A DNA stretch of 64,000 nucleotides from Betaproteobacteria bacterium HGW-Betaproteobacteria-4 (GCA_002840785.1 PHCH01000003.1:1-64000), one strand, 5' to 3'. Numbered from the stretch's first letter, positions 29,113 through 38,400 are shown. Program-made: numbers and translations. Notes: a model not told the origin generated them from the sequence alone.

Positions 29113-29396
29113 TTCATTAATCTCCTCATCGGTGTCCAGTCTGGCCACGCAGGCAAATACTGCCGACGTGGCGTTTGGCGAGACAACAAATATCCGTCGC
29201 ACACGCGAACGGCGTGCGATGAACAAAGTCGGACAAAGAGGGAATTGACGTGCCTTGAACAGACCCGTTAGACTGCATGCAGGAAATCAGTCTGGGATTC
29301 CCTCCCAGTGAAAAGGCGTATACGACTGGCAGGTCGGTGCGCCTTTTGTTTTTTCGTTACCCGGGATCCATGTATTTTCCTTTGGTTAGGTTATTT
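29113..29396. other. Upstream region of the transposition operon
   Basis: This stretch should carry the operon promoter and, by analogy with Tn7, the end nearest tnsA. It has an imperfect palindrome CGCACACG...CGGCGTGCG (29198-29218), a CTGGGA/TCCCAG stem (29292-29308) and a terminator-like stem (listed separately). No TGT...ACA terminal pair matching the other side was found. Confidence 0.4.
29311..29354 (+). terminator. Terminator-like hairpin
   Basis: AAAAGGCG (29311-29318) pairs with CGCCTTTT (29340-29347) across a 21-base loop and is followed by GTTTTTT. No plus-strand gene immediately precedes it, so its role is unclear. Confidence 0.35.
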
Positions 29397-29633
29397 TCAA
29401 GACTGCGGGAGTCCGTGTTTCATTCCAAGTGCGACTGCAATGTCATGTGATTCCCCGCGTAAGCATTTTCGCCGCCCCTTGATTACGGCGTACACCAAGG
29501 CTGGGCTAAAGCCATTTCGAGCGGCCCAGTCGACCACAGAGACTCCGCTTTCGCGGAACCACGTCTGTACCTGGGTTGGCGTACGTAACGCTTCCTGCAT
29601 ATGCTCGCTTTCGTTCATGAGGAATGTAGCCAT
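29397..29633 (-). CDS. Small HTH DNA-binding protein (phage/mobile-element type)
   Basis: The protein is about 78 residues from ATG 29633; the frame extends to a TTG at 29657 and further ATGs lie at 29618 and 29600. The core WFRESGVSVVDWAARNGF followed by SPALVYAVIKGRRKCLRG looks like a helix-turn-helix of the small DNA-binding proteins common in betaproteobacterial prophages and islands, ending IAVALGMK. It may regulate the mobile element. The start is unsettled. Confidence 0.65.
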   Translation of the reverse strand: MATFLMNESEHMQEALRTPTQVQTWFRESGVSVVDWAARNGFSPALVYAVIKGRRKCLRGESHDIAVALGMKHGLPQS

Positions 29634-29862
29634 TTGGGTTTGTAGACATTCATCCAAGTCTGTTCAGTATTGTTACGATGTAGCTGGTGAAAGTTAACAG
29701 CATGCGAAATGCAATGAATTTCGAGACTGTGGAAGGTCGGCATTGTTGATGCGTGTAGGACATCAACTCATGAGGTGACGGTGGCCGGCCGCGCGGGGCT
29801 GAAGCCGCCGGCAAGGTAGCTGGCGTCTTCTGTAACAAAAAGTCACTAGGAGCCACTAGCGG

Positions 29863-30714
29863 GTGAAGACATTGACAGAAGAGGATGATTGGGCGAAAAG
29901 ATTCGATCCGCTCGACCTCGGGTGCGACGACGAGGAGTGGCGCGTGCCCGGTCGAGGGCGCCCGAAAGCCTCAGTTCTCGATCGTGTTCGTGGGGCCTAT
30001 TGGGCAAGGACGGTCCAAATGACCGCTGCAAAATCGTTCGCGGTACTGGAGCGGGAAATGGCTTTAAAGCCATTTCCGACAAGAGATGGCGGCGGCTATA
30101 ATCAGCCACACGCCTGGTTGAAATACGCTAAGGGAGAACGAACTCCGTTATCACCGAGTGAGAGCGATACGTCACCAGTTTTGCGCGCAGAGGTGCGCTA
30201 TCCTGGAACGCGGGCCGTCTATGATTCGATTGTTTGGGACTTGATGTACGATGCTCAATCACGACCAACGAAGCGGATGAGGCTGACCTCGCGTATCTGT
30301 CCGTTTGTCCTGAATCGGATAAAGCCCGAGCATATTCAAGAAAAGGACCAATATCGGGTATTGCTAACCCATGACGGAATTGGAAATCTTGTATTGATAA
30401 GACATCTTGATGCGTTGGGCGTGCTACTGATGCAATGGCGAAATCTTGACTGGGAGCGCGCTGACGTGGCGATGATTTACTTAGCGCGTACATGGCTTCT
30501 ATTTTCATTTCAGTGGATGGAGCCCTTTGTTACCTGTAGAGGTCTGATCAAAAAACTGATCCACCAAAATGTGCCAGAAGTGGGGCTGCTTAATGGTCCC
30601 TGTGGACTTGATCCAAAAAAGAACACCGACGAGCGAATAAGTGATGCGTTCTTGTCTGCTTTGATTGGTGGGGTGGCTGTCGTTTTGCCAAAAATTGACT
30701 TACCTAACTCCTAG
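29863..30714 (+). CDS. Uncharacterised 283-residue protein
   Basis: I do not recognise this protein. It starts at GTG 29863 with AGGAG about ten bases upstream. The N-terminus is acidic (MKTLTEEDDWAKRFDPLD), followed by a basic GRGRPKASVLDRVRGAYWA segment, a VYDSIVWDLMY region and a hydrophobic C-terminal end (ALIGGVAVVLPKIDLP). There are no clear catalytic motifs. It lies divergently from the HTH gene, outside the transposition operon, and may be cargo. Confidence 0.6.
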   Translation: MKTLTEEDDWAKRFDPLDLGCDDEEWRVPGRGRPKASVLDRVRGAYWARTVQMTAAKSFAVLEREMALKPFPTRDGGGYNQPHAWLKYAKGERTPLSPSESDTSPVLRAEVRYPGTRAVYDSIVWDLMYDAQSRPTKRMRLTSRICPFVLNRIKPEHIQEKDQYRVLLTHDGIGNLVLIRHLDALGVLLMQWRNLDWERADVAMIYLARTWLLFSFQWMEPFVTCRGLIKKLIHQNVPEVGLLNGPCGLDPKKNTDERISDAFLSALIGGVAVVLPKIDLPNS

Positions 30715-30972
30715 CTATCCTGCTTCGACGGGGAAGATTTTGGGGATTTTTTATGAATCCCGTAATGATTCTGCACTGGCGCTTGCCCTCCCACCATGAA
30801 TGCGTGCATCATAATTTGGCAAATTCAGCACATTTGATTGTCTTTGCGCTACGTCCTTGACATGTGGCATAGCAGCTAATTGTGGCAACGAATCACTTTG
30901 CCTTTGAGGGACTAATGTCGAATCGGTTGTCCGGCCTCCTCAATCAGAAAGCGCCCGGCGCACACAGAGGAA

Positions 30973-31311
30973 CTACCGCCCCTTTGTTGTTCCGGTGTTA
31001 TCGGTGAGTTGTGAAAGCAAGCTTTTGGTTTCCTGGTAGACAATTTCCACTGCATCGGCCGTCGGATGGCTGTTGCTGGACAAAATACTGTAGGTCAACA
31101 AGACCAGCGAGGCAGGATGAATGGCCATGACGCGGGCGATTTCATCCAATTTGTCGAGGGTGGGGCTTTTCAGACCCCGTTCGAGCGTGCTCAAGTAGGT
31201 CCTGCTGGAGACGAGCCCGAAGTCCTCCTGGGTCAGATTACGGTTTTTCCGGATCGTTTTGATGGCGATGGCCAGGGCGTCGTGTAGATTCATTTTGGGT
31301 TCGGGAGTCAT
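30973..31311 (-). CDS. XRE-family transcriptional regulator
   Basis: This 112-residue protein has an N-terminal Cro/CI-type HTH (IKTIRKNRNLTQEDFGLVS, then RTYLSTLERGLKSPTLDKLD), followed by a short C-terminal tail. It starts at ATG 31311 with GGAG four bases upstream. It faces an unknown gene across a perfect palindrome, which is the likely operator, so autoregulation is expected. Confidence 0.88.
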   Translation of the reverse strand: MTPEPKMNLHDALAIAIKTIRKNRNLTQEDFGLVSSRTYLSTLERGLKSPTLDKLDEIARVMAIHPASLVLLTYSILSSNSHPTADAVEIVYQETKSLLSQLTDNTGTTKGR

Positions 31312-31327
31312 GCTCCAATGAACCCAA

Positions 31328-31364
31328 AATGAACACTATTGAACTACAATCTATAGTGTTCATT
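31328..31364. promoter_or_regulatory. Perfect 12-bp palindrome, likely XRE operator
   Basis: AATGAACACTAT (31328-31339) and its exact complement ATAGTGTTCATT (31353-31364) are separated by 13 bases. A further half-like AATGAACCC lies just to the left. The palindrome sits between the XRE gene and the divergent gene and overlaps possible -35 (TTGAAC 31339) and -10 (TATATT 31365) boxes, although their 20-base spacing is long. Confidence 0.7.
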
Positions 31365-31379
31365 TATATTGCTGACTCG

Positions 31380-31832
31380 ATGTTTCTCACTACTCCCTCG
31401 GATCGTCATTCCATCAAATCTGCCATTGCCGGGCATGGTTGTGATGTCTGGACTCACATCACGTTGACCGTGGATTTCCCTTGGTATTGTTTATCCTATT
31501 CCAGACGACCCGGAGCAACGGTCGGTGTGGAAGGAACCGAATTCCTCAGTAAACCAGACCAGGTGGCTCAGTTTCTGAGTCAGACCGACAGCATCATCCA
31601 AGTAGATCAATTGCTTCTCGTCAGCCCACCTCGTCTCAATCGGACAACACACTGGCAGATGGAACTCCTCGCCGAGGTCTGGCGCGGGCATTTCGCGGAC
31701 AGCGGCTTTTACGTCCATGTTTACATACTCCAAGATGGGCGACGCTATGTTGATGCCCCTAATCCTGAAGACTGGCGGACATTGAAGAATTTGACGCAAC
31801 TCGTTCAGTATTCTCCGCCCGACGTTAATTGA
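31380..31832 (+). CDS. Uncharacterised 150-residue protein, divergent to XRE gene
   Basis: Not recognised. The start MFLTTPSDRHSIKSAI at 31380 is preferred because the earlier ATG at 31329 falls in the operator palindrome; neither has a clear Shine-Dalgarno. The protein is soluble, with WTHITLTVDFPWYCLSYSRR and a C-terminal VHVYILQDGRRYVDAPNPED. Placement opposite an XRE repressor suggests it is under that repressor's control. Confidence 0.55.
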   Translation: MFLTTPSDRHSIKSAIAGHGCDVWTHITLTVDFPWYCLSYSRRPGATVGVEGTEFLSKPDQVAQFLSQTDSIIQVDQLLLVSPPRLNRTTHWQMELLAEVWRGHFADSGFYVHVYILQDGRRYVDAPNPEDWRTLKNLTQLVQYSPPDVN

Positions 31833-32017
31833 CAGCGAAAACGCATTCTGCTGGCCACCGAATCGCGTCGACATGACCAGCTCAAATCGATCTATCGACT
31901 AAACTGCTCGTCCGGTAGAGGCTGCAGCGTGTTTTTTGAAATTGCGGGGCTGTTTCCTATGTTGAGAACAGAGGCAGGCGGGCTCTGACCCTATTGTTAT
32001 GTTTAATGGAGGGGAAA

Positions 32018-32260
32018 TTGGCTAAAAAGCACAGTAATCGCGCCCAAGCTGAGGCAGACCTTCTGCGATTGGTGGAGAAAGCAATTCAGGAATCTGGAGT
32101 CGCCGAGGGTTTCAACGCGAGTGCCTGGCTAAAAAGATGGTTGTCTGCTCCCAACCCCGCTTTAAACTCCGCTACCCCAAATAGCTATTTGGGCACCAAA
32201 GAAGGCAGAATCCTTATTGCTGGCCTTCTGGAGAAAATGCAGTCAGGGGCATTTGCTTAG
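32018..32260 (+). CDS. ParS/MbcA-like (DUF2384-type) antitoxin-like protein
   Basis: This protein of about 80 residues ends in a block resembling the Xre/MbcA/ParS toxin-binding domain: SAWLKRWLSAPNPALN, NSYLGTKEGRILIAGLLEKM and SGAFA. The N-terminal HTH of full-length members is absent. TTG 32018 is preferred because GGAGGGG lies just before it; ATG 32006 is also possible. No RES-type toxin gene follows, so it is an orphan or remnant. Confidence 0.55.
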   Translation: MAKKHSNRAQAEADLLRLVEKAIQESGVAEGFNASAWLKRWLSAPNPALNSATPNSYLGTKEGRILIAGLLEKMQSGAFA

Positions 32261-32472
32261 CCGGCGTAAATGCTAATTTGCTCAACCTGCACTTTTACGG
32301 ATGTCCGCAGCGAATTTGTAGCTGACTGAATCAGTTCAGACATTGCATTCCCCGCACTTTGAACAGCAACAACTTGTTAGCTCTCGGCTGTGAGCAATTG
32401 AGAAGCTGACCTGGTTGGAGTGCTGAATGTCAGCCGAAGCTGGGCGATGCCTTGCTCTGTTCAGGCATGGGG

Positions 32473-32604
32473 CTACCGGACCTGCTCTTTGGTCAGCGAC
32501 TCTGTAACCTCTACGAGCAACCGCCAGAGGGCGATTGCCGGCGCGAAATACCCCTTCGGGGTCTCCCTGGCGCCTTTGATGAAGCCTTGAACGAATTCAT
32601 TCAT
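32473..32604 (-). CDS. Very small protein, 43 residues
   Basis: A short frame starts at ATG 32604 (MNEFVQGFIKGARETPKGY) and ends at TAG 32473. An excellent AAGGAG lies about 10 bases upstream. The second half, FAPAIALWRLLVEVTESL, is amphipathic or weakly hydrophobic. It follows the 62-residue protein by 36 bases on the same strand. Function unknown. Confidence 0.5.
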   Translation of the reverse strand: MNEFVQGFIKGARETPKGYFAPAIALWRLLVEVTESLTKEQVR

Positions 32605-32640
32605 GATGCATCGTCTCCTTGATAGTTTTGCGGGTTGCCT

Positions 32641-32829
32641 TTATTTTTCATCCCAGACTATGGCAATGTCCGACTCAGCCAAAGGCTGCCGCGGAATATA
32701 TTCCGAACAGTTTGCAGGATGATCTGCCGCCCTGTATTCCAAGTGCGCGCTACAAGCGATTACCGCCGCGTCATCGCGTAATTCGAAAGCATGATCGCAA
32801 TCGATACAGGCTGGCTTGGGCTTCTCCAT
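32641..32829 (-). CDS. Small cysteine-containing protein, 62 residues
   Basis: MEKPKPACIDCDHAFELRDD opens with a CxxC pair. Later Cys residues in VIACSAHLEY and ANCSEYIP could complete a metal site with His. It probably forms a two-gene unit with the 43-residue protein. The family is not recognised. Confidence 0.5.
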   Translation of the reverse strand: MEKPKPACIDCDHAFELRDDAAVIACSAHLEYRAADHPANCSEYIPRQPLAESDIAIVWDEK

Positions 32830-32933
32830 TCTCCGTCCCCAACTAATTTTATTTACTGACTGGCCCGAGATTTTTCGGATACCGGAAATTCATATCAAGG
32901 GTAATTCAGTAATGAGCGCATTGGTTGTATCGA

Positions 32934-33215
32934 TCACTCGGCATTGACCAGTTCTCGCAGTTCCTTCCCCGGCTTAAAATGCGGCGTCCATTTCTCCGGA
33001 ATGTTGACTTGCTCGCCGGTCCTTGGATTTCTGCCAAGGCGCGGCGACCGGTAGTTCAGGCTGAAACTCCCAAAGCCGCGGATTTCGACGCGGCCACCAC
33101 GGCTGATCGCATTCCCTAGCGCACCAAGAATCTCGGCAACGGAAAGTTCGGCATCCTTCCGGACGAGTTGCGGGAAACGCTGGCAAAGTGATGCAATCAG
33201 TTCTGATCGGGTCAT
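32934..33215 (-). CDS. ihfB: Integration host factor beta-like protein
   Basis: This 93-residue DNA-bending protein has the IHF-beta start [37 protein letters not shown] and [20 protein letters not shown] with the minor-groove Pro, ending [14 protein letters not shown] acts in recombination, transposition and transcription. It is not next to rpsA, where ihfB usually lies, and it stands in accessory DNA, so it may be a paralogue or belong to the mobile region. Confidence 0.9.
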   Translation of the reverse strand: MTRSELIASLCQRFPQLVRKDAELSVAEILGALGNAISRGGRVEIRGFGSFSLNYRSPRLGRNPRTGEQVNIPEKWTPHFKPGKELRELVNAE

Positions 33216-33536
33216 GATTCGGTAGTTAGTCGACTATTTCAAAGTCCGAGCTTAAGCCACGAGGGAAAGCATTTTGAATGCTGGTGGCGGTGGATTCCCG
33301 TGATATTGATCACGGTTTCGCACAAAATGCAGAATCGCGTTGACCAGACCACCCAATCTTCTCGAAGTTGACCAAGTAATCGCATCCGACCTGACTAGTC
33401 CCGCTCCGGAACCGCCAGCCGTTGGAAACTTCATTGTTAGGTTCTAATCAGAACTTTCCATGGTCTCGGAACGGCGAAGCCGAACGAGTCGGGCGACACG
33501 CGGAACGCGTCAGGATTAGATCAATCCTGAGTCGAA
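33216..33536. other. Non-coding stretch between ihfB-like gene and hlyD remnant
   Basis: These 321 bases hold no supported gene. CGTGATATTGATCACG (33298-33313) forms a small hairpin of CGTGAT/ATCACG around ATTG. The promoter of the ihfB-like gene should lie at its left end, but no clear boxes were seen. Confidence 0.5.
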
Positions 33537-34190
33537 CTACCGTTCCCGCCCGGCCTCATGCCAAGCCTTTCGCACAAGTGAAAGCAGATACTTCATCACC
33601 GTCCGGTCGCCCAATTTGATCTCTGCATTGGTCTGCATCCCGGCTGAAAGCATGAAGCGTTTCTCATCCATCGCCAGGCTCATCCGATTCAGTGCAATCT
33701 GCGCCTTGTAAACCAGCGGCTGGTTCTTCTTCGCGGGATCGGTCTGGGTGTTGCCGTTGCCAGTGTTGTTATCCGCCGCATCGGCGGTGACATGCTCGAC
33801 AGTGCCGTCGACCATCCCGTATTTCTGGAACGGAAAAGCCGCGAACTTCAGTTAGACCGCCTGGCTTTGGCCAACAAAGCCGATATCTTCGTTCGAGACC
33901 CAAACTTCAGCGCGCAGGATTTCATCTTACGGCAGCACCAGTGTCAGGAGCACTGTGCCGGGTTGAACGACGGTGCCGGTGGTATGGGGGGCAGGTCTTT
34001 TACAACACCGTCCTGCGATGCCTTGAATTCAAGCAAGTCCAGCTTGTGCGCCTGCTTGGTCACTTCCTTGGCCAGTTTGTCCAACTGTCCTTGAATGTCA
34101 TTGCGCTCAGCATGCAACTGCCGACGATAGTCGGAATCGATCTGAGCCAGTTTCTTCTCCGATTGGAGGATGCTGGCTTTGGCCGAAATG
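33537..34190 (-). pseudogene. HlyD-family type I secretion adaptor, degenerate
   Basis: The C-terminal 92 residues (YKAQIALNRMSLAMDEKRF to the end YLLSLVRKAWHEAGRER) are open and typical of HlyD/LapC-type membrane fusion proteins. Further upstream, the translation KLAQIDSDYRRQLHAERND, LLEFKASQDGVVKDL, QPGTVLLTLVLP-stop-DEILRAEVW and GQSQAV-stop-LKFAAF is clearly the same family but with two TAA stops (each where Gln is expected) and a frame change near 33990. The N-terminal half is gone. It is a dead type I secretion gene next to a giant secreted-type protein gene. Confidence 0.85.
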
Positions 34191-34416
34191 CAGACCGTAG
34201 GAGGAATAATGTCAAACGAGAAATTCGCTCAAAGGCGGGCTTCTCCGAACTGCAATCGTTTGTCCTCGGGGGATTTTCGCGCCAATGGGCAACGAACTTC
34301 TGCTCATCTCCCATGCACTAGGCCGCGCGGTTGAGGCCGCGGTTAGCCAGAGGCGGCCGCTCAGAAATTCAGGGGCCGGCTCTCTCTGTGCTAGAAGGAA
34401 AGTTTCCTCGCGTCTT
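34191..34416. other. Non-coding stretch before the adaptor/giant-protein locus
   Basis: No gene is supported here. The left part may hold decayed remains of the hlyD N-terminal region. A GC-rich patch at 34320-34385 (GGCCGCGCGGTTGAGGCCGCGG) contains short overlapping repeats of GGCCGCG type. Confidence 0.35.
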
Positions 34417-34463
34417 GTTAAATAATTCACAGAAGACATGTTAAATAATTCACAAATGACATG
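34417..34463. repeat. Two tandem 23-bp repeats in the adaptor promoter region
   Basis: GTTAAATAATTCACA followed by GAAGACAT, then again GTTAAATAATTCACA followed by AATGACAT, gives two head-to-tail copies with two mismatches. The AT-rich palindromic core AAATAATT lies about 55-100 bases before the adaptor ATG. It is a candidate binding site for a dimeric regulator. Confidence 0.7.
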
Positions 34464-34518
34464 TGCGTTTAGGCGAAAATACACACTCATATTCCAATGT
34501 AGTTATTAAGGATGCCAC

Positions 34519-35358
34519 ATGAGTGCAGCAGCAGGGGGAGGGCGCGTTGCAATCCAAGTTCTGTGCCTAATTTTTAGCATTTCCTCGAATGCTGCAGATT
34601 GTCTTATAGAACCCCCACAGATTGTCGATTTGGCCAGCCCAGTGACCGGCATGCTGGACAAGGTTCTGGTCAAGCGGGCGGATCGCGTAAGTAAGGGACA
34701 AGTTCTGGCAACGCTTGAGTCGCACGCCGAGCAGGCGGCCAGCGAATTGGCCCGCTTTAAATCGGTGCAGGTCGGGCCCAGCCAGATGGCGGAAAGCAAG
34801 ATCGAATTTGCCAAGCGGAAATACACCCGCCGCCTGGCTATGAGCAATGAGAAATTGATGGCCGCCCAGGATCGGGATGATGCGGAAGCTGAGTTGCGTT
34901 TGGCCGAATCGGAACTCAAGGTCGCTTACGAAAATCGTCAGATCGCCAAGTTGGAACACCAGCAGCAAAGCAGCCTGCTCAACCTGAGGACCATTCGCAG
35001 CCCTTTTGAGGGCGTGGTGGTGGACGTGCTGGCCTATCCCGGTGAGGTCGTCGAACCCGGTGCGAATAAAAAATCCGTAGTGAAAGTAGCGCAACTCGAT
35101 CCCCTGAAAATTCAGGTGGTATTGCCGAAAGATGCCTTCGGCACGGTCTTGCCGGGAACGTCGGTCGAAGTGTTGCCGGAAATCCCCGCGAATGGTCGCT
35201 ATACGGCCAAGGTGAAATCTGTGGATCGCTTGATCGACGCGGCCAGCGGCACATTTGTCGTGCTACTCGAGTTGCCCAATCCAAAGCTGGAAATACCAGC
35301 AGGGGTCAAGTGCAAGGCCAATTTTCCCAAGGCGCAGGGAGGTGCTCAGGGAAAGTAG
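34519..35358 (+). CDS. Periplasmic adaptor (HlyD/RND membrane fusion protein)
   Basis: Adaptor proteins bridge an inner membrane pump to an outer membrane channel. The 279-residue protein has an N-terminal hydrophobic signal (about residues 9-25, cleavage near SNA-AD). A split biotinyl-lipoyl domain follows (VDLASPVTGMLDKVLVKRAD and RTIRSPFEGVVVDVLAYPGE), with a coiled-coil hairpin between (residues about 70-150) and a beta-barrel domain. AAGGA precedes ATG 34519. It is short and resembles RND-type adaptors. No pump or TolC gene is adjacent. It sits 132 bases before the giant gene on the same strand, so a joint role in export is possible but inferred. Confidence 0.82.
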   Translation: MSAAAGGGRVAIQVLCLIFSISSNAADCLIEPPQIVDLASPVTGMLDKVLVKRADRVSKGQVLATLESHAEQAASELARFKSVQVGPSQMAESKIEFAKRKYTRRLAMSNEKLMAAQDRDDAEAELRLAESELKVAYENRQIAKLEHQQQSSLLNLRTIRSPFEGVVVDVLAYPGEVVEPGANKKSVVKVAQLDPLKIQVVLPKDAFGTVLPGTSVEVLPEIPANGRYTAKVKSVDRLIDAASGTFVVLLELPNPKLEIPAGVKCKANFPKAQGGAQGK

Positions 35359-35490
35359 AGGTCCCGTGCCGTCGGGGATATGAACAAATAACAATCAAAC
35401 GAGGCCGTTATCGGGCCACCGTTTTGCCTGGATTTTAAATTCAAGAATTGGGCAGGAAAGAGATGCCCAGCATTATTTAGGGGAAATGCA

Positions 35491-38400
35491 ATGCGTAAGT
35501 CTGTCGAAAAGAATGATCGTCCGGATCGTAGCCGCAATCTCTCGCTCTCGCCGTTGATGCATGCCCTGCTGGGGGCCTTTCGTCCGGCCAGGCAAGCCCC
35601 GGCAAAGGCTGCGAAAGCTCGTCAGCCTCTGACGGCAGCCAGCCAGCCGGCCATCCGTTTCGAAGCACTGGAGCCGCGCGTGCTGCTCTCGGGCGATGTC
35701 AATCCGGCGGCCCTGTCGATCAACGGAGCGATCTCCGTCCAGGGTGAGCAGGACCAGTACGAATTTTCGGTCCAAGAGTCCCGGCGCGTGGTTTTCGACA
35801 GCCTGACCAATCGTAGCGACCTCAACTGGAAGCTGGAAGGCCCCAATGGACAACTGACCAGCCGCAGCTTCACGAATACCGATTACCAGGCCGAATCGCC
35901 GGCTTTCGAGCTGACTCCCGGCAAGTACAAGGTTACCGTGGATGGTAATGCCGATGCTGTGGGCGACTATTCGTTGCGCATTGTTGATGCCGATGCGGCG
36001 GCGGATTTGACACCGGGCACCGAGGTCACCGGTACCCTCGATGGCGGCAACAAGTCGGCGGTCTATCGTTTCCAGGCCAAGGTCGGCGACAAATTCTTTT
36101 TCGATGCGCTGACGGCCAGCGGTAGTGCAGATTGGCGTCTGATCGACCCCTATGGTCGGCAGGAAGGAAGTTACAGCTACTTGGGGAATGACCGCGATAC
36201 CTTCGTGGTTCAGCGTACCGGCGAATACCTAATGGTCATCGAGGGCTCTGTCGGCAATACCGCGGCGCTCAATTACAGTTTCAATCTGCGGCCTGTCGTC
36301 GATACCACGGGAGCACTGGTACTGGGCGCGACGACGACCGCCAATATCGACCAACCGGGCAAGACCAGCAATTTCACCTTCTCGCTGACCGAACCGCAGG
36401 CAGTCTTGTTCGACCGTCTGACCAATAGCGATTTCTTCTGGTCACTGAGTGGGCCGGAAGGGGTTGTGGTTTCGCGGACTTACGCCAGCTATGGCGCCAG
36501 CAATTATGCGGGCGGCTATGGTCGCCTGCTCCTGCCGGCCGGCGACTATACCCTGTCGGTCGATACCAGCGGTGCGACGACGGGCGCCTTCCTCTTTCGC
36601 CTGCTGGCTGACGATGCCGCCGAGGCACTTGAGACAGGTGTTGCGACCAGCGCGGTGCTCGACAATGCGCGCGGCTCGAAGCTCTACAAGCTTGTCCTGA
36701 GCGAAGGTGACAAGATTTTTGTCGATGGCCGTTCACTCGCGGGCGGGGCGCTCAACTGGACTCTGGTCAATCCTTACGGTGTTCAATTGGCGAGCAGTGC
36801 GCTGATGACGGCGCAGGCGCCATTGACGGTCGGCGCCAGCGGCGATTACTGGCTGGTCGTCGAGGGCAGCGACGGCAATACGGCCGATGCGAGCGTCAGC
36901 TACCAGCTCGCGGTCAACAAGGTGCCCGATGTCACCGCCACCCTGACTCTGGGCAGCCAGGTTTCGGGCAGCGTCGATCTGGCCGGGCAGGCGACGGTCT
37001 ATTCCTTCGAGCTGGCCGCCGTCACCCAGGTGGCGTTCGATGCGCAAAGCAATCGTTCGGACATGCTGTGGTCCCTGATCGGTCCGCGCGGAACTGAAAT
37101 CTCGGCGCGCCGTTTCGACCAGAGCGATGCCGGCAGTGCGCTCAGCGTACTGAGCCTGCCAGCCGGCAGCTATCGGCTGGTGGTGCAGGGCAGCGGTCGG
37201 GCAAGTGGCAACTACGCTTTTCAACTGGTTGATCTGGCGGCGGCGCAGACGCTGACCCTGAATACTGCACTGAGCGGAACGCTGACGCCAGGCAACGCCA
37301 TGCAGGCGTATCGCTTTAGCGCGGCGGCCGGCGATATGCTTGCCTTCCAGACCAACAGCGTTGCCGGCGGAAACGCCAGCTGGCGCCTGGTCGACGTTTA
37401 CGGACGCGATGTCGCCGGAACGAACAACCTGGCGAGCAACCGCGCCGCCTTCGCGCTGACGACCGGTGGCGTATATACCTTGCTGGTCGAGGGGCGTCTG
37501 GACAATAGCACGGCGGTCGATTTCGACATCCAGTTCAATGCGGTCGGCAATCAGGCGCCGACGCCTTTGCCGGCAGGCGATGAGCTGACCTTCGGCGCGG
37601 CGGTTGCCGGAACTTTGGCGACCTGGGACGCGACGAAGACCTACCGTTTCACCCTGGCTGCCGATGCGCTGGTGGTCATGGATACGCAGAGCCTGAATTC
37701 CAGTAGTGCCCAGTGGTCGCTCGTCGGCCCGCACGGCAGTGAGGTCAGCCTGCAGGATTTGTACTCCAGCGACGCCAACAACCGTTATCCCGTTTTCAGC
37801 CTGCCGGCCGGAAGTTATGCACTAACCGTACAAGGGGCGCGCTACTCGGGCTGGCTCTCCAATAACGGTGCCTACAGCTTCCGACTGCTCGACGCCTCGA
37901 ATTTTTCGGCCCTGACGCTAGGGCAGCAGGTTTCCGTCGCGCGTTCGCCCAACAACGCGACTTTGGGCTACCGTTTCGAGGCCAGCGCGGGCAGCACGAT
38001 GGTACTCAACTGGACTGACAGCTACAGCAGTTCCGTGTGGACTCTGGTGGATCCCTACGGACGCAAGGTTCAGAGCATTAGTGGTGATAACGTCGGAACA
38101 ACCTATGCGATTTCGGTTTCCGGGACCTACACCCTGCTGAATGAGGGGTACTACTACAATTCCGGCACCAACAACGTCACCTTTACGCTCGCCCAGCAGA
38201 GCCTGACGGTTGCGCCCCTGGTTTTCAACGACCAAGCCAACGGCACTCTGAGCGGTCGCCAGGCCATCGCGCGCTACGATTTCACACTGAACGAAATTTC
38301 GCCGGTGATTTTCGACGCGCTCAATACCTCGGCAGCCAATGTCGGCAATCTGCAATGGCTGCTGCGCGGCCCGCGGGGTAATGTTTCGGGCTGGAATTCG

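Noticed and set aside
29308-29697. Plus-strand frame of 129 codons
   Set aside because: It is antisense to the HTH gene and lacks a start site or recognisable motif.
30715-30972. Possible transposon end with repeated TGTGGCA (30862, 30881)
   Set aside because: No matching inverted copy was found on the other side of the operon, so the boundary cannot be supported.
32257-32343. 28-residue minus-strand frame starting MSELIQSATNSL
   Set aside because: Very short, no ribosome binding site, and it overlaps the end of the antitoxin-like gene.
34417-34463. CRISPR array
   Set aside because: Only two 23-bp units abut head to tail with no spacers, so this is a tandem repeat.
35491-35873. Minus-strand frames over the start of the giant gene
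   Set aside because: They overlap the LEPR-XLL coding sequence and show no domain pattern.
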